Part shown: positions 1 to 6,848 of the stretch, piece after piece
How the letters are laid out: each line of letters starts with the position of its first letter
Numbering within the stretch: position 1 is the first letter of the stretch
Source of the DNA: JAXMBN01 sp046349875
GTDB lineage: Bacteria; Planctomycetota; Planctomycetia; Pirellulales; Pirellulaceae
Length of the DNA: 15,183 nucleotides
Direction: 5' to 3'
Assembly: GCA_046349875.1 (NCBI GenBank)
Contig: JAXMBN010000069.1
Coordinates: forward strand, 1 to 15,183
Notes under the pieces: generated by a model
Database searches by the model: none
Told to the model about the DNA's origin: nothing
Seen by the model: the letters and a program-made list of their open reading frames with translations, nothing else
Position numbers and translations under genes: made by a program

Positions 1-539
1 GCTTTGGTCCCGTTGGATTACCCGATGGCGGAGGAACCGGCCAAGTCCTATCGTCTCGACCGTGGGGACACATCGAAGCTCCCAACCTGATAGATATGGC
101 TAATTCACTATTGGGGATCACGGAAACGAGAAAGCTTCAAGCGGTTCAAATAGACAACTCTCCCTGCTTAGGCCCCGCTGGACGTGTCCATATGAGTTTG
201 AGCGATTGGTCGAAGTTTACTCTTCCATTCGCCAAAGAGGATGGCTACACCCAACTTAAGATCTCGCCCGATGTTTGGAACGCAATGCTCAAGGCTCATC
301 CTGATAGCCAAAAAGAAAATGCCTATGCGGCGGGCTGGCTTCTCATGGAGAACCCGCAATTTCATGGCAAGCTCTTCTTCCATAACGGAAGCAACACATC
401 GTGGTATTGCTATGCTGTTTCGATACCTTCCAAGAAAGCAACGATCTTGATCGCTACGAACTTCTTTTCCGTAGGAGCTCAAAAAGCATGCGATCAAATG
501 GCTCGCAAAGTATCCGAGACACTCAATGCATCGCCTTGA
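1..539 (+). CDS. Serine hydrolase, beta-lactamase/esterase family, C-terminal part (5' end outside window)
   Basis: The reading frame is open from the left edge (first full codon at base 3) to TGA at 537-539, giving about 178 residues. The methionine at 96 is internal, because the codons before it encode family-like sequence (F-G-P-V-G-L-P-D-G-G-G, then R-P-W-G-H). Visible segments are a WGH region, L-G-P-A-G-R-V-H-M-S-L, typical of the region before the last helices of these enzymes, and H-N-G-S-N-T-S-W near the C-terminus. That last motif sits where class C beta-lactamases have KTG and family VIII esterases have HxG. The catalytic S-x-x-K lies upstream of the window, so activity cannot be judged. 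Known family members hydrolyse beta-lactams, esters or peptides, often outside the cytoplasm. The substrate here is unknown. It converges on the methyltransferase gene with only 10 nt between the stop codons. Confidence 0.8.
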   Translation, partial: FGPVGLPDGGGTGQVLSSRPWGHIEAPNLIDMANSLLGITETRKLQAVQIDNSPCLGPAGRVHMSLSDWSKFTLPFAKEDGYTQLKISPDVWNAMLKAHPDSQKENAYAAGWLLMENPQFHGKLFFHNGSNTSWYCYAVSIPSKKATILIATNFFSVGAQKACDQMARKVSETLNASP

Positions 540-549
540 ACTTTGATGC

Positions 550-1323
550 TCACCGACCTGGAACGTGCAACCATGGGGTATACCGCTTCATGGATCGCAA
601 GATGAGATACTGAAGGACTCCGAAGATCCCAACGCCAAGCCAGAATGGTTCAATCTCCCACTGATGTTCCACGACGTAGTGTTCCATCACTTCGATGAGA
701 CAGAACGCTATCGTGATCTGTGCGATCGCAGTGTATTCGCGTTTCAATACGTTCCGTAGCGAAAAGGGAAGTGAAGCCGGTTGATACAAACTCCAATTGG
801 GAAGAAAGGCCGGAGTCCTCTCCGTCCACTCATCGTAGACTGCGCCAAACTTCTTCCTCAAAAAATCTTCTTCGGCCATCATGATGCGTTCATAGTAGAG
901 CGCAAACGCTAAACAATAGACGGCAGGAAGCCAAGCCACCATCGGCAACATCATCGGCCCAAGGCCAATGAGAAAATTTCCCAGGTAGAGAGGATGCCGA
1001 ACGATCGAATAGATGCCTGTGGTATTGAGCGAATTCGCAATTTGCTCGGCCGTATTTCTACCCGATGTTCCTTCAGGTGTATGACCGATCGTCCAGATGC
1101 GAACAGCCAATCCAAGCAATGAGACCGCAAAAGAGACACCTTCCCAATAGATATGGACGGTGTGAGAACCCCACGGCCATTGCATCTGCAGGATGGCTAC
1201 GATCAACGGTATGCCCAATACGACGGGCAGATAGCTCCGCCATCGAAACAAGAAATGGCCTTGATCCGCTAAGTGATTGCGCAACGACATGAAGGTTACC
1301 CTTGAATCCCTTCGAAACCTCAT
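550..1323 (-). CDS. Isoprenylcysteine carboxyl/phospholipid methyltransferase-family membrane protein
   Basis: The protein has 257 residues, starting at ATG 1323. It has about five hydrophobic stretches (roughly residues 30-50, 58-80, 111-147, 197-217 and 226-243). The family signature is R-H-P-L-Y-L-G-N at 109-116, followed by an E-E pair at 151-152 and F-G-A-V-Y-D-E-W after it. This is the SAM-binding pattern of ICMT/PEMT-type integral membrane methyltransferases. In bacteria the substrates are varied and mostly unproven (lipids or small molecules), so no substrate is assigned. The C-terminal part after residue 180, with two further hydrophobic stretches, extends beyond the core domain. An alternative start is ATG 1290 (M-S-L-R-N), with AAGGG about 9-13 nt upstream; it would remove 11 basic residues and cannot be excluded. 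It is divergent from the lipoprotein gene at 1493. Confidence 0.8.
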   Translation of the reverse strand: MRFRRDSRVTFMSLRNHLADQGHFLFRWRSYLPVVLGIPLIVAILQMQWPWGSHTVHIYWEGVSFAVSLLGLAVRIWTIGHTPEGTSGRNTAEQIANSLNTTGIYSIVRHPLYLGNFLIGLGPMMLPMVAWLPAVYCLAFALYYERIMMAEEDFLRKKFGAVYDEWTERTPAFLPNWSLYQPASLPFSLRNVLKREYTAIAQITIAFCLIEVMEHYVVEHQWEIEPFWLGVGIFGVLQYLILRSMKRYTPWLHVPGR

Positions 1324-1370
1324 CCCTAGTTAAGTTTGGTGAAGTTAGTAAATCTGGCGACTAAAGTCAA

Positions 1371-1386
1371 ATTACAGGTCTGTAAT
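1371..1386. promoter_or_regulatory. Operator-like perfect dyad in a divergent spacer
   Basis: ATTACAG-GT-CTGTAAT is a 7+2+7 perfect inverted repeat. It sits in the 169-nt spacer between the divergent methyltransferase (start 1323) and lipoprotein (start 1493) genes. The TACA...TGTA core resembles operators of winged-helix BlaI/MecI-type repressors. That likeness is an inference, and no such regulator gene lies in the window. A smaller dyad, GACT-AA-AGTC, lies just upstream at about 1359-1368. It could regulate either or both genes. Confidence 0.45.
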
Positions 1387-1492
1387 GGATGCAGACTCAA
1401 GGTAATGCAGTCTTTACTCCGCTATATTGAGGAGGCAGTCCTGAACGACTCGGCGGTTCCAAATGTCGGAACGTGTATCCATGAGGTGAAAT

Positions 1493-2158
1493 ATGCTCCT
1501 CCAACGCATCCTCCTTGTTCTCGTATCGATTTCGGTCCTAGCAACGACCGGATGCCAAGCAATCTTGCTCCAACATCCCTTGATCGACCCCAAGGATGCA
1601 AAGGCTCACCCAGAACTCTATGGCATTTATTGCATTGAGAACGATGCCGCATCCAAGGTCCAGCAGTTCGTGCATGTTGGAAAGGCGGGTAAACCGTTTC
1701 CAGATGGAATGCTCCGATTCACAACGGTGTCCCATCCGGAACCACAGGGAGGAAAACTTCAAGTCTCCAACATGATCGGATTTGTAGAGCCCTGGGGAAA
1801 TTACTTGCTACTACACATCCCCTTACTCAAACATGAAACAGACGAAGCGCCTGATTTCGAATCGTGGAAAGCTCTCTGGGATCCAACCGAAATCGACGGA
1901 TACTATCTTGCCAGACTATCGATTCAAAAAGATCGCATCGACATTGCGTACATGAACCCAACCTTCATTCAGAAAGCGATAGAAGACAAAAGCCTAACCG
2001 GGACGATTGGGCCTCGCACGACACCTCCTGAGGAACCATCTCTCCGAATCACCGCTCATCCAAATGAGCTGCGGACGTTTCTAGAAAAGCATATCGAAGG
2101 CCAATTTTTCTTGACCGATCCGAAGATGCAATTGAAATTACGACGGCTTAAGCCTTGA
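1493..2158 (+). CDS. Putative lipoprotein of unknown function
   Basis: The protein has 221 residues. A start at ATG 1493 is well supported by GAGGTGA about 4-10 nt upstream. The N-terminus is a short signal peptide: one Arg, a hydrophobic run to about residue 16, then L-A-T-T-G-C with Cys21 as the likely lipidated residue. The -3 position is Thr rather than the usual Leu/Val/Ile, so processing by signal peptidase II is likely but not certain. The mature part is soluble, with no internal membrane segment, and begins with a helix-like stretch followed by Y-G-I-Y-C-I-E. I recognise no domain. The neighbouring divergent gene encodes a membrane methyltransferase and shares the spacer with the dyad at 1371-1386, so co-regulation is possible. 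It ends in front of the repeat region at 2159-2393. Confidence 0.75.
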   Translation: MLLQRILLVLVSISVLATTGCQAILLQHPLIDPKDAKAHPELYGIYCIENDAASKVQQFVHVGKAGKPFPDGMLRFTTVSHPEPQGGKLQVSNMIGFVEPWGNYLLLHIPLLKHETDEAPDFESWKALWDPTEIDGYYLARLSIQKDRIDIAYMNPTFIQKAIEDKSLTGTIGPRTTPPEEPSLRITAHPNELRTFLEKHIEGQFFLTDPKMQLKLRRLKP

Positions 2159-2161
2159 TGG

Positions 2162-2390
2162 CGTGATTTGAGGTTGCGCAGTGGAGACGTCTCTTGCTAA
2201 CGCATCGTGATTTGAGGAATGCAGCCCACTCGCTGACGCTTCGGGTTGTGAAATAACAAGGCTTTCTGCACGCAGAACGCTCATTAGCGCAACTTCAAAA
2301 CGGACGCTGCGGGTTATGAACGATAAGGTCCCTTACTAACCCGCGGACGCTTCGAGCTATGAAGCATGCGGTACCTTGCTGGCGTTATGA
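2162..2390. repeat. Degenerate intergenic repeats, about 43-44 nt period
   Basis: This gap lies between convergent genes. CGTGATTTGAGG occurs twice, 44 nt apart (2162-2173 and 2206-2217). A second related unit with core GACGCTTCGGGTTATGAA occurs in variant form at about 2235-2252, 2303-2320 and 2346-2363, the last two 43 nt apart. The units are interspersed with CTTGCTAAC or CTTACTAAC-like boxes (2193-2201, 2332-2340, 2375-2380 partial). No open frame covers the units. They look like eroded tandem copies of a short dispersed intergenic repeat. No spacer regularity or uniform palindrome suggests CRISPR. Confidence 0.6.
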
Positions 2391-2393
2391 TGC

Positions 2394-2878
2394 TTAGCCT
2401 TTGGCCGACAACAACTCGGCATAGGAAAGAGCCCATGCATCGGCTAGCTCAAAGTGTTGTGTGTCGGCTTCGGCGACTGGCTGGTAGTAATTGCGAGTCA
2501 GCACTTCACGGTTATCGATCGTGCCTTTGGCATGGAGGTCGATGACAAGAAACTCATTCACCGGTCGAATCACCATCTCGAATCGACTATAGCGAGATCG
2601 TTTTTGTCCCATCTCCAAATGGAGACTATCTTTCCAGCATGCAGCGCTTCCCATCCGCTTTCGCCGAAGACATTTTCGTAGCGAAAGCCTGGGAAATAAT
2701 CGGCTAATCGTTTGACGATCGACTCGATATGCTCGGAGATCGTCAAACGAATTTGCGTATGTTGGCGACGCAACTGCTCCACAGTCGCTTGCTGTTGAGC
2801 AAGCTCTTCCTGCGCCCGTTGACCGCGATTCTTACCGCGTTCAATAGCAGCCTTCAAACGATCCTCAAATTCCGACAT
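2394..2878 (-). pseudogene. Small coiled-coil protein of unknown function, split by one -1 frameshift
   Basis: Two overlapping minus-strand frames together make one protein of about 161 residues. The first runs from ATG 2878 to a stop at 2570. The second covers the C-terminal half, ending at the TAA at 2394-2396. The natural switch lies near 2634-2640, in the coding-strand stretch GCTGGAAAGATAGTC. Adding one A to the AAA run gives A-G-K-D-S-L and joins the two halves smoothly. The N-terminal ~40 residues are charged and Gln/Glu/Lys/Arg-rich (A-Q-E-E-L-A-Q-Q-Q), consistent with a coiled coil. The C-terminal half is a compact alpha/beta-like stretch (V-I-R-P-V-N-E-F-L-V-I-D-L). The start overlaps the end of the Tex-like gene by 14 nt, so it is probably translated from the same mRNA. 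The lesion could be a real mutation, a sequencing deletion in the A run, or recoding at A-AAG. No function is assigned. Confidence 0.65.
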
Positions 2879-5800
2879 CAGCTCTCGCTTGCCTCGTTCT
2901 CAGCCGAGCCTCGCTGCCTGGTTCGCGTTTGACTTGATAGAACTGCATCAAATCGGAGAAGGAGCGAAGAGGTTCTTTTCCTTTTTGCATCGCATCCGAA
3001 ATAGGTTGGATCGGCTTGGGTGCATCGATCTTTACCTTTCGCTCGGGCATGACTTCGGTCGAATCGGAATCATCCCTGCGATTGCGTCCGCCACGGAAAT
3101 CACCACGTCTTTGTCCACCACGACCTTGTCCAGGTTTTCCACCTCGCTGGTCGCGACGTCCATCATCACGGCGTTGATCGCCTCGGCGTCCTCCTTGCCC
3201 GTGACCCTGGCTTTGCCCTTGGCCTTGGCCTTCTGCAGGTCGACCACCACGCGGGCCACGACTATCGCGACGACCACCTTCTTGCGCATCCGCACCTTCG
3301 CGTTCACGGCGAGGACGTTGCTGCATTCCAGGAGGCAATGCCGACAATGCGACACGTTTCTTGGCAGCATCCACATCGACAACCCACACTTGAATCAAGT
3401 CGCCAACTTGGACCACTTGATGAGGATCTTCGACAAAGTTGGGCGAAAGTCGACTTACGTGAATGAGTCCACTGCAATCAGGACCGAGATCGGCAAAGGC
3501 ACCAAAATCCGCAACACCAATGACAACCGCCCATGCTGTCATGCCAGGCTTCAAATCATCCAAGGAGGGAACTTTATCCATCATCGGAATGTCGGCTAAT
3601 GCATGCCGCGAATCATGGAAGGGTCGCTGTAGAGCACGAGCGACATATCGCAATCGCTCGCGTCCAACTTGCCAACCGCGAGCCAACTTTTCAACATCGA
3701 TCGCAATTTCTGGCGAGGAAGGTTCGACCGCAACGGCTTCGACTTCGGCAGGTGCTGCTTCTTCGGCGGAGAGTGCTTCTCCACCTTCTTCGGCAGGACT
3801 CGTCGACACTTCAGCCTCTACTGGCGTTTCTGCTGTAGGCTCTGAAGCAACTTCTACCGAGTCTAGACTGCTTGCATCGACTGCGTTCGATGCTTCTTCC
3901 GATACCGATGCAGCCGCTTCTTCTGAGCTTGTTTCCACAGAAGCTGGTGCTTCAGGTTCGGCAGAAACAGCGGCAGTAAGATCAGGCTTCTTCCATTGCG
4001 AGGGCGCATTGGAAGGTGCGGCCAACCCAGCATTGGCAATCAATCTCTGCGCCAAACGATAATCATCGGGATGCACCGCAGTTGCATCTAATGGCTCGTC
4101 GCTTCCGAAGATTCGGAGAAAACCAATGGCTTGTCGACAATCCAAGTCGGCCCATTCCGGCTTCAAGGATTCGACCAAGTCATGACGTGTTGTGAGCTCT
4201 TCGGCGTTCCGTTTCGCAATGATCTTTTTGGCGATTGCCTCCGAAACACCAGGCACTTGAGCCAACGTTTCTTCATTGGCATTCCATACGTCCACGCCGC
4301 GACGCGCGATCGCATCGGAAACTGCCTTCGTCAGCCCTTCGTGCAGCATCGCATCAGGAAGTTCGCGTTGATAACTTCCCAAACGGAGTCGAGCAGGATC
4401 GATCTTGAGCAATTCAAAGAGCGGATCTTGCAATCGTCGAGCCATCCACACGGCTGCGCGATGACGACGCGAAATGCTTGGTAACTCCTGAAGGCACAAA
4501 CGGGTAGCACAGTAGGCGTCCGCACCAGCTCGATCCACCATCACCCACTGCAATCGACCGGAGGATTGCTTGAGCAATTCTTTGATGGTGTGAATCAGGA
4601 ATCGACGGGCTGGGCCATTGGATAACGCGAGCACATCGACATGGAATCGATGAATGATCTCGCCGAGCATCGTCACATTGGTGGTGAGGATGTCGCCACG
4701 AATGCTATTGCAGGCGATCTCATCGGTGTGCAAGACCTTACCCTGCTTATCCACCACAGCCAACGCTGCCGACTTGGGACCAATCGCATCGATCGCAAGA
4801 ATCGTTTTGCCCGATACCGGCTTTTGTTGCAAACAATGCTCAAGATGCTCGACGGCCATGTCCAACAATTCTTGCTGGGCCACTTCTTCATACTCGGCCA
4901 TCAAGTCTTGTTCCAACTTGGGAAGAATTTGCTTGCGCAATCCCTCTTCAGCTAACTCGAGTAACCAATGATGGAGTGGATGACGTCCAGGCCACAGTGA
5001 TTCGCGAGCTGCGTGAATCAATGGAGCAATATCGTATTCCAAGTTTAGTTTGATCAATTGCGATCGCTGTCCACGCCCCAGCATCAATATCTGGTAAGGA
5101 GACAATCGATCCAATGGCTTGCGAAGTTTCACGTAGCTTTCGAGAACGCTCTTCAACCAACGACGACGACGTTGACGAGGCGAAAGATTGGATTCTGACT
5201 TTGCTTTGACGGTCTCTTTCGCTTTGGATTTCTTTCCACCCTTTTTCGATTTGGGAGGAGCAAAGGTCAGATTCTCGCCGGGAGTTGCAGCAGCGGTTGG
5301 GGCTGTTCCCTCGGCTCCTTCGGGAACGGTAGCCACGACCTCTTCGACGGTTTCATTCGCATCTTCATGTGAAACATCTTCATGCGATGCATCAGCATCT
5401 TCGCCAATGTCGCCGGAATGATCGTCAGGAAGATCGTAGTGCGAACCATCTTCAATGTTTGCTTCAGGAGACGTTTCCGACGTTTCAGCAGATCCATCCA
5501 AAGCAACCGCTTCTCGATGTTCTCCTGCCTCTTCGGAAGATGCTTCCGGATCAGCGTCGTCCCCCGACTCGGGAGATTGAATCATCGATACGGTAACCAT
5601 CGATTTGCGGCGCAGATGTTTCGCGATCTTGTCGAGCAACTTTGGCTCTTCATGCAACAACAATTGCAACCATCGGCGAACTTGCGAAAGCAAGACTTTG
5701 GCTTCTTCGCCATCGACCTTCGCATGATTCGCAATCCATTCATGGAGATCCGCAGGGGTTTCACCTTCCATGGTGAGCAACGCTTGTCCCAAGGTTGCGA

Positions 5801-6158
5801 TTTCTGCTTGCTTGTCTACCAGCGACCGAGAGCTCTTTCGCGATCGCAGCCCACGCGTTAGCAAATCGATCTCTGCAATCGTAGATGCTTCTTGGATGAG
5901 CGCTTCGAGACTATCTCCCCACAACTGTTCTTGTTGAAGAAGATCTTTCACGAATTGGCGATGCTGTTCGACTCGCTGCAAATACTCGCGCAGGCGTCGC
6001 ATCTTCTTAAGAGTCTCGCGATCAAGTTGTCCTGTTTCATCAGGACGATAGGTCGCTAAGAATTCGGGAGAGTACCCTTGGCGAATGAGATCGTATGCTA
6101 CACGAATCTGTTCTTCGGGCCGCCGAAGGAATCGCGCGATTGCCTGGAGCTCGGTCAT
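2865..6158 (-). CDS. Tex-like RNA-binding protein (Tex N-terminal, YqgF-like, HhH and S1 domains) with acidic insertions and RGG-like tail
   Basis: The protein has 1097 residues, against roughly 720-780 for typical Tex. The order is a Tex N-terminal helical region (about 1-190, including Y-R-P-D-E-T-G-Q-L-D); an acidic low-complexity segment ending in a Lys-rich stretch (about 193-330); a YqgF/RNase H-like core (about 450-480, I-L-A-I-D-A-I-G-P-K-S, where Tex normally has D-P-G); helix-hairpin-helix repeats (about 620-690, Q-V-P-G-V-S then F-L-R-I-F-G); A-V-H-P-D-D-Y; a second Glu/Ala/Ser/Val-rich linker (about 720-810); one S1 domain (about 866-935, G-A-F-A-D-L-G ... G-L-I-H-V-S-R-L-S); and an Arg/Gly/Gln-rich tail (about 943-1020). 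Tex proteins bind nucleic acid and act in transcription or RNA metabolism. Loss of the D-P-G signature suggests the YqgF fold is structural here. The frame is intact over 3.3 kb. A sigma70-like promoter lies at 6252-6280, and the coiled-coil gene overlaps its 3' end. Confidence 0.88.
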   Translation of the reverse strand: MTELQAIARFLRRPEEQIRVAYDLIRQGYSPEFLATYRPDETGQLDRETLKKMRRLREYLQRVEQHRQFVKDLLQQEQLWGDSLEALIQEASTIAEIDLLTRGLRSRKSSRSLVDKQAEIATLGQALLTMEGETPADLHEWIANHAKVDGEEAKVLLSQVRRWLQLLLHEEPKLLDKIAKHLRRKSMVTVSMIQSPESGDDADPEASSEEAGEHREAVALDGSAETSETSPEANIEDGSHYDLPDDHSGDIGEDADASHEDVSHEDANETVEEVVATVPEGAEGTAPTAAATPGENLTFAPPKSKKGGKKSKAKETVKAKSESNLSPRQRRRRWLKSVLESYVKLRKPLDRLSPYQILMLGRGQRSQLIKLNLEYDIAPLIHAARESLWPGRHPLHHWLLELAEEGLRKQILPKLEQDLMAEYEEVAQQELLDMAVEHLEHCLQQKPVSGKTILAIDAIGPKSAALAVVDKQGKVLHTDEIACNSIRGDILTTNVTMLGEIIHRFHVDVLALSNGPARRFLIHTIKELLKQSSGRLQWVMVDRAGADAYCATRLCLQELPSISRRHRAAVWMARRLQDPLFELLKIDPARLRLGSYQRELPDAMLHEGLTKAVSDAIARRGVDVWNANEETLAQVPGVSEAIAKKIIAKRNAEELTTRHDLVESLKPEWADLDCRQAIGFLRIFGSDEPLDATAVHPDDYRLAQRLIANAGLAAPSNAPSQWKKPDLTAAVSAEPEAPASVETSSEEAAASVSEEASNAVDASSLDSVEVASEPTAETPVEAEVSTSPAEEGGEALSAEEAAPAEVEAVAVEPSSPEIAIDVEKLARGWQVGRERLRYVARALQRPFHDSRHALADIPMMDKVPSLDDLKPGMTAWAVVIGVADFGAFADLGPDCSGLIHVSRLSPNFVEDPHQVVQVGDLIQVWVVDVDAAKKRVALSALPPGMQQRPRREREGADAQEGGRRDSRGPRGGRPAEGQGQGQSQGHGQGGRRGDQRRDDGRRDQRGGKPGQGRGGQRRGDFRGGRNRRDDSDSTEVMPERKVKIDAPKPIQPISDAMQKGKEPLRSFSDLMQFYQVKREPGSEARLRTRQARADVGI

Positions 6159-6251
6159 GTCTAAAATGAACCTGTGGGGCGCAGGGGTGGCGCCATCAGC
6201 AGCTCCCGTGCACCAGAAAATTTAAAAAAGTTATAGGCCTATTGATCAGGG

Positions 6252-6280
6252 AATCTATTGGACCTGCTAGCAATTGTCAA
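6252..6280 (-). promoter_or_regulatory. Sigma70-like promoter for the Tex-like gene
   Basis: On the minus strand, TTGACA (6280-6275, a perfect -35) is followed by a 17-nt spacer and TAGATT (6257-6252, 4/6 matches to the -10). The predicted start near 6245 gives a leader of about 87 nt before ATG 6158. The leader contains the perfect palindrome ATAGGCCTAT at 6233-6242. A second -10-like hexamer, TATAAC, lies just downstream but has no clear -35. Confidence 0.5.
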
Positions 6281-6393
6281 GCGAACCACCCCGTACCCCC
6301 CATCCCAAAACCGGCCCAGCTCGCCGTTTCGGCAAACTTTCCGCAGATCGCTCAAGTTCTAAAATCGACAAACCCGATACAACCGATGCGGGG

Positions 6394-6415
6394 CAATCGA
6401 CCTTCGGGTCGTTTG
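6394..6415 (+). other. Hairpin with cUUCGg tetraloop
   Basis: CGACC-TTCG-GGTCG (6398-6411) is a perfect 5-bp stem closed by the very stable C(UUCG)G loop. It can be lengthened by three more pairs across a T-T mismatch (CAA/TTG). It is followed by TTTGGTTAC, which is too interrupted for a convincing U-tract. It lies about 190 nt before ATG 6603, so it may be leader RNA structure, a weak terminator, or part of a small RNA. Confidence 0.4.
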
Positions 6416-6438
6416 GTTACTCCGTCGAAATGCTGCCG

Positions 6439-6468
6439 ATCCAGCTAGCTAAAGCAGCTGATCTGGAT
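6439..6468 (+). other. Imperfect inverted repeat in the leader of the LOG pair
   Basis: ATCCAG (6439-6444) pairs with CTGGAT (6463-6468). Inside it, AGCT (6447-6450) pairs with AGCT (6456-6459) around a 5-nt loop, with a 2/3-nt internal bulge. It lies 134 nt before the first start codon. It could be an operator or an RNA hairpin; the sequence does not say which. Confidence 0.3.
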
Positions 6469-6602
6469 ACCAACTTTTGCGGAAAGGAAAGGAATTTCCT
6501 CACCGTGAATAACATGGCGTCGGCAATTCGCGTGATTTTGCGGAAAACGAATCGAGATCATTCTCCCGCTCTTCACGGATCGGGTAAAAAGGCAAGGAAT
6601 TC

Positions 6603-6848
6603 ATGAGATTCAACGATCGTCATCGCAATGGTAGCCATTCTTCCCAAGCGGCCGCTCGACCTGAACAACCGTTTGCGAGTGATATGATCACGATGCGATT
6701 GAAGGATCTTTGCCCGCTGTTGGTAGAGGCAAGCTTGCAGGAGCGAGCTTTTCTAGGTGATTTTGCAGAAGACTGCGTCCATGTTACGCGCGATGTTTAT
6801 GAAGTACTCGTGGCGTATCGGCGCTGTGTGCTAGATGGGGCTGCTTAA
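6603..6848 (+). CDS. Small hypothetical protein translationally coupled to the LOG-family gene
   Basis: The protein has 81 residues. ATG 6603 is preceded by AAGGA with a 4-nt gap, a usable ribosome-binding site. The stop TAA and the next gene's ATG overlap as TAATG, the classic arrangement for translational coupling. The first ~25 residues are polar (His, Arg, Ser, Gln) and look disordered. The remainder (M-I-T-M-R-L-K-D-L-C-P-L-L-V-E-A onward) looks helical and Leu/Val-rich, with two Cys (L-C-P-L and D-C-V-H). No domain or signal peptide is recognised. It may be a small partner or regulator of the LOG-like enzyme; this is inferred only from coupling. A later start at the M-I-T-M segment is possible. 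Confidence 0.6.
   Translation: MRFNDRHRNGSHSSQAAARPEQPFASDMITMRLKDLCPLLVEASLQERAFLGDFAEDCVHVTRDVYEVLVAYRRCVLDGAA

Larger units (their letters stand above)
6159..6602. other. 444-nt divergent spacer with hairpins
   Basis: This gap separates the minus-strand Tex-like gene from the plus-strand small gene/LOG pair. Short open frames occur (for example 6274-6606), but they lack a good ribosome-binding site or any family likeness and are treated as chance. What it does hold is the Tex-like promoter, a palindrome at 6233-6242, a cUUCGg hairpin at 6394-6415, and a larger imperfect hairpin at 6439-6468. A good plus-strand promoter was not found. Confidence 0.55.

Noticed and set aside
1423..1434. TATATT with a following GAGGAGG as a promoter or start of a small gene
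   Set aside because: No matching -35 and no ATG or GTG at a usable distance after the purine-rich stretch.
1336..1638. 100-codon frame overlapping the lipoprotein start
   Set aside because: Out of frame with the well-supported lipoprotein gene; the product resembles nothing and spans the operator-like spacer.
2159..2393. Possible CRISPR array in the repeat gap
   Set aside because: Units are degenerate and unevenly spaced (43, 44 and 68 nt), without identical repeats separated by unique spacers, and no cas genes are present.
2889..4062. Long plus-strand frames (236 and 199 codons) antisense to the Tex-like gene
   Set aside because: Their sequence is the mirror of low-complexity and domain-coding stretches of the Tex-like gene; no ribosome-binding site or family likeness is seen.
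6274..6606. 110-codon frame in the spacer before the small gene
   Set aside because: No ribosome-binding site, odd Ser/Lys/Pro-rich composition, and it overlaps the better-supported start at 6603; treated as chance.
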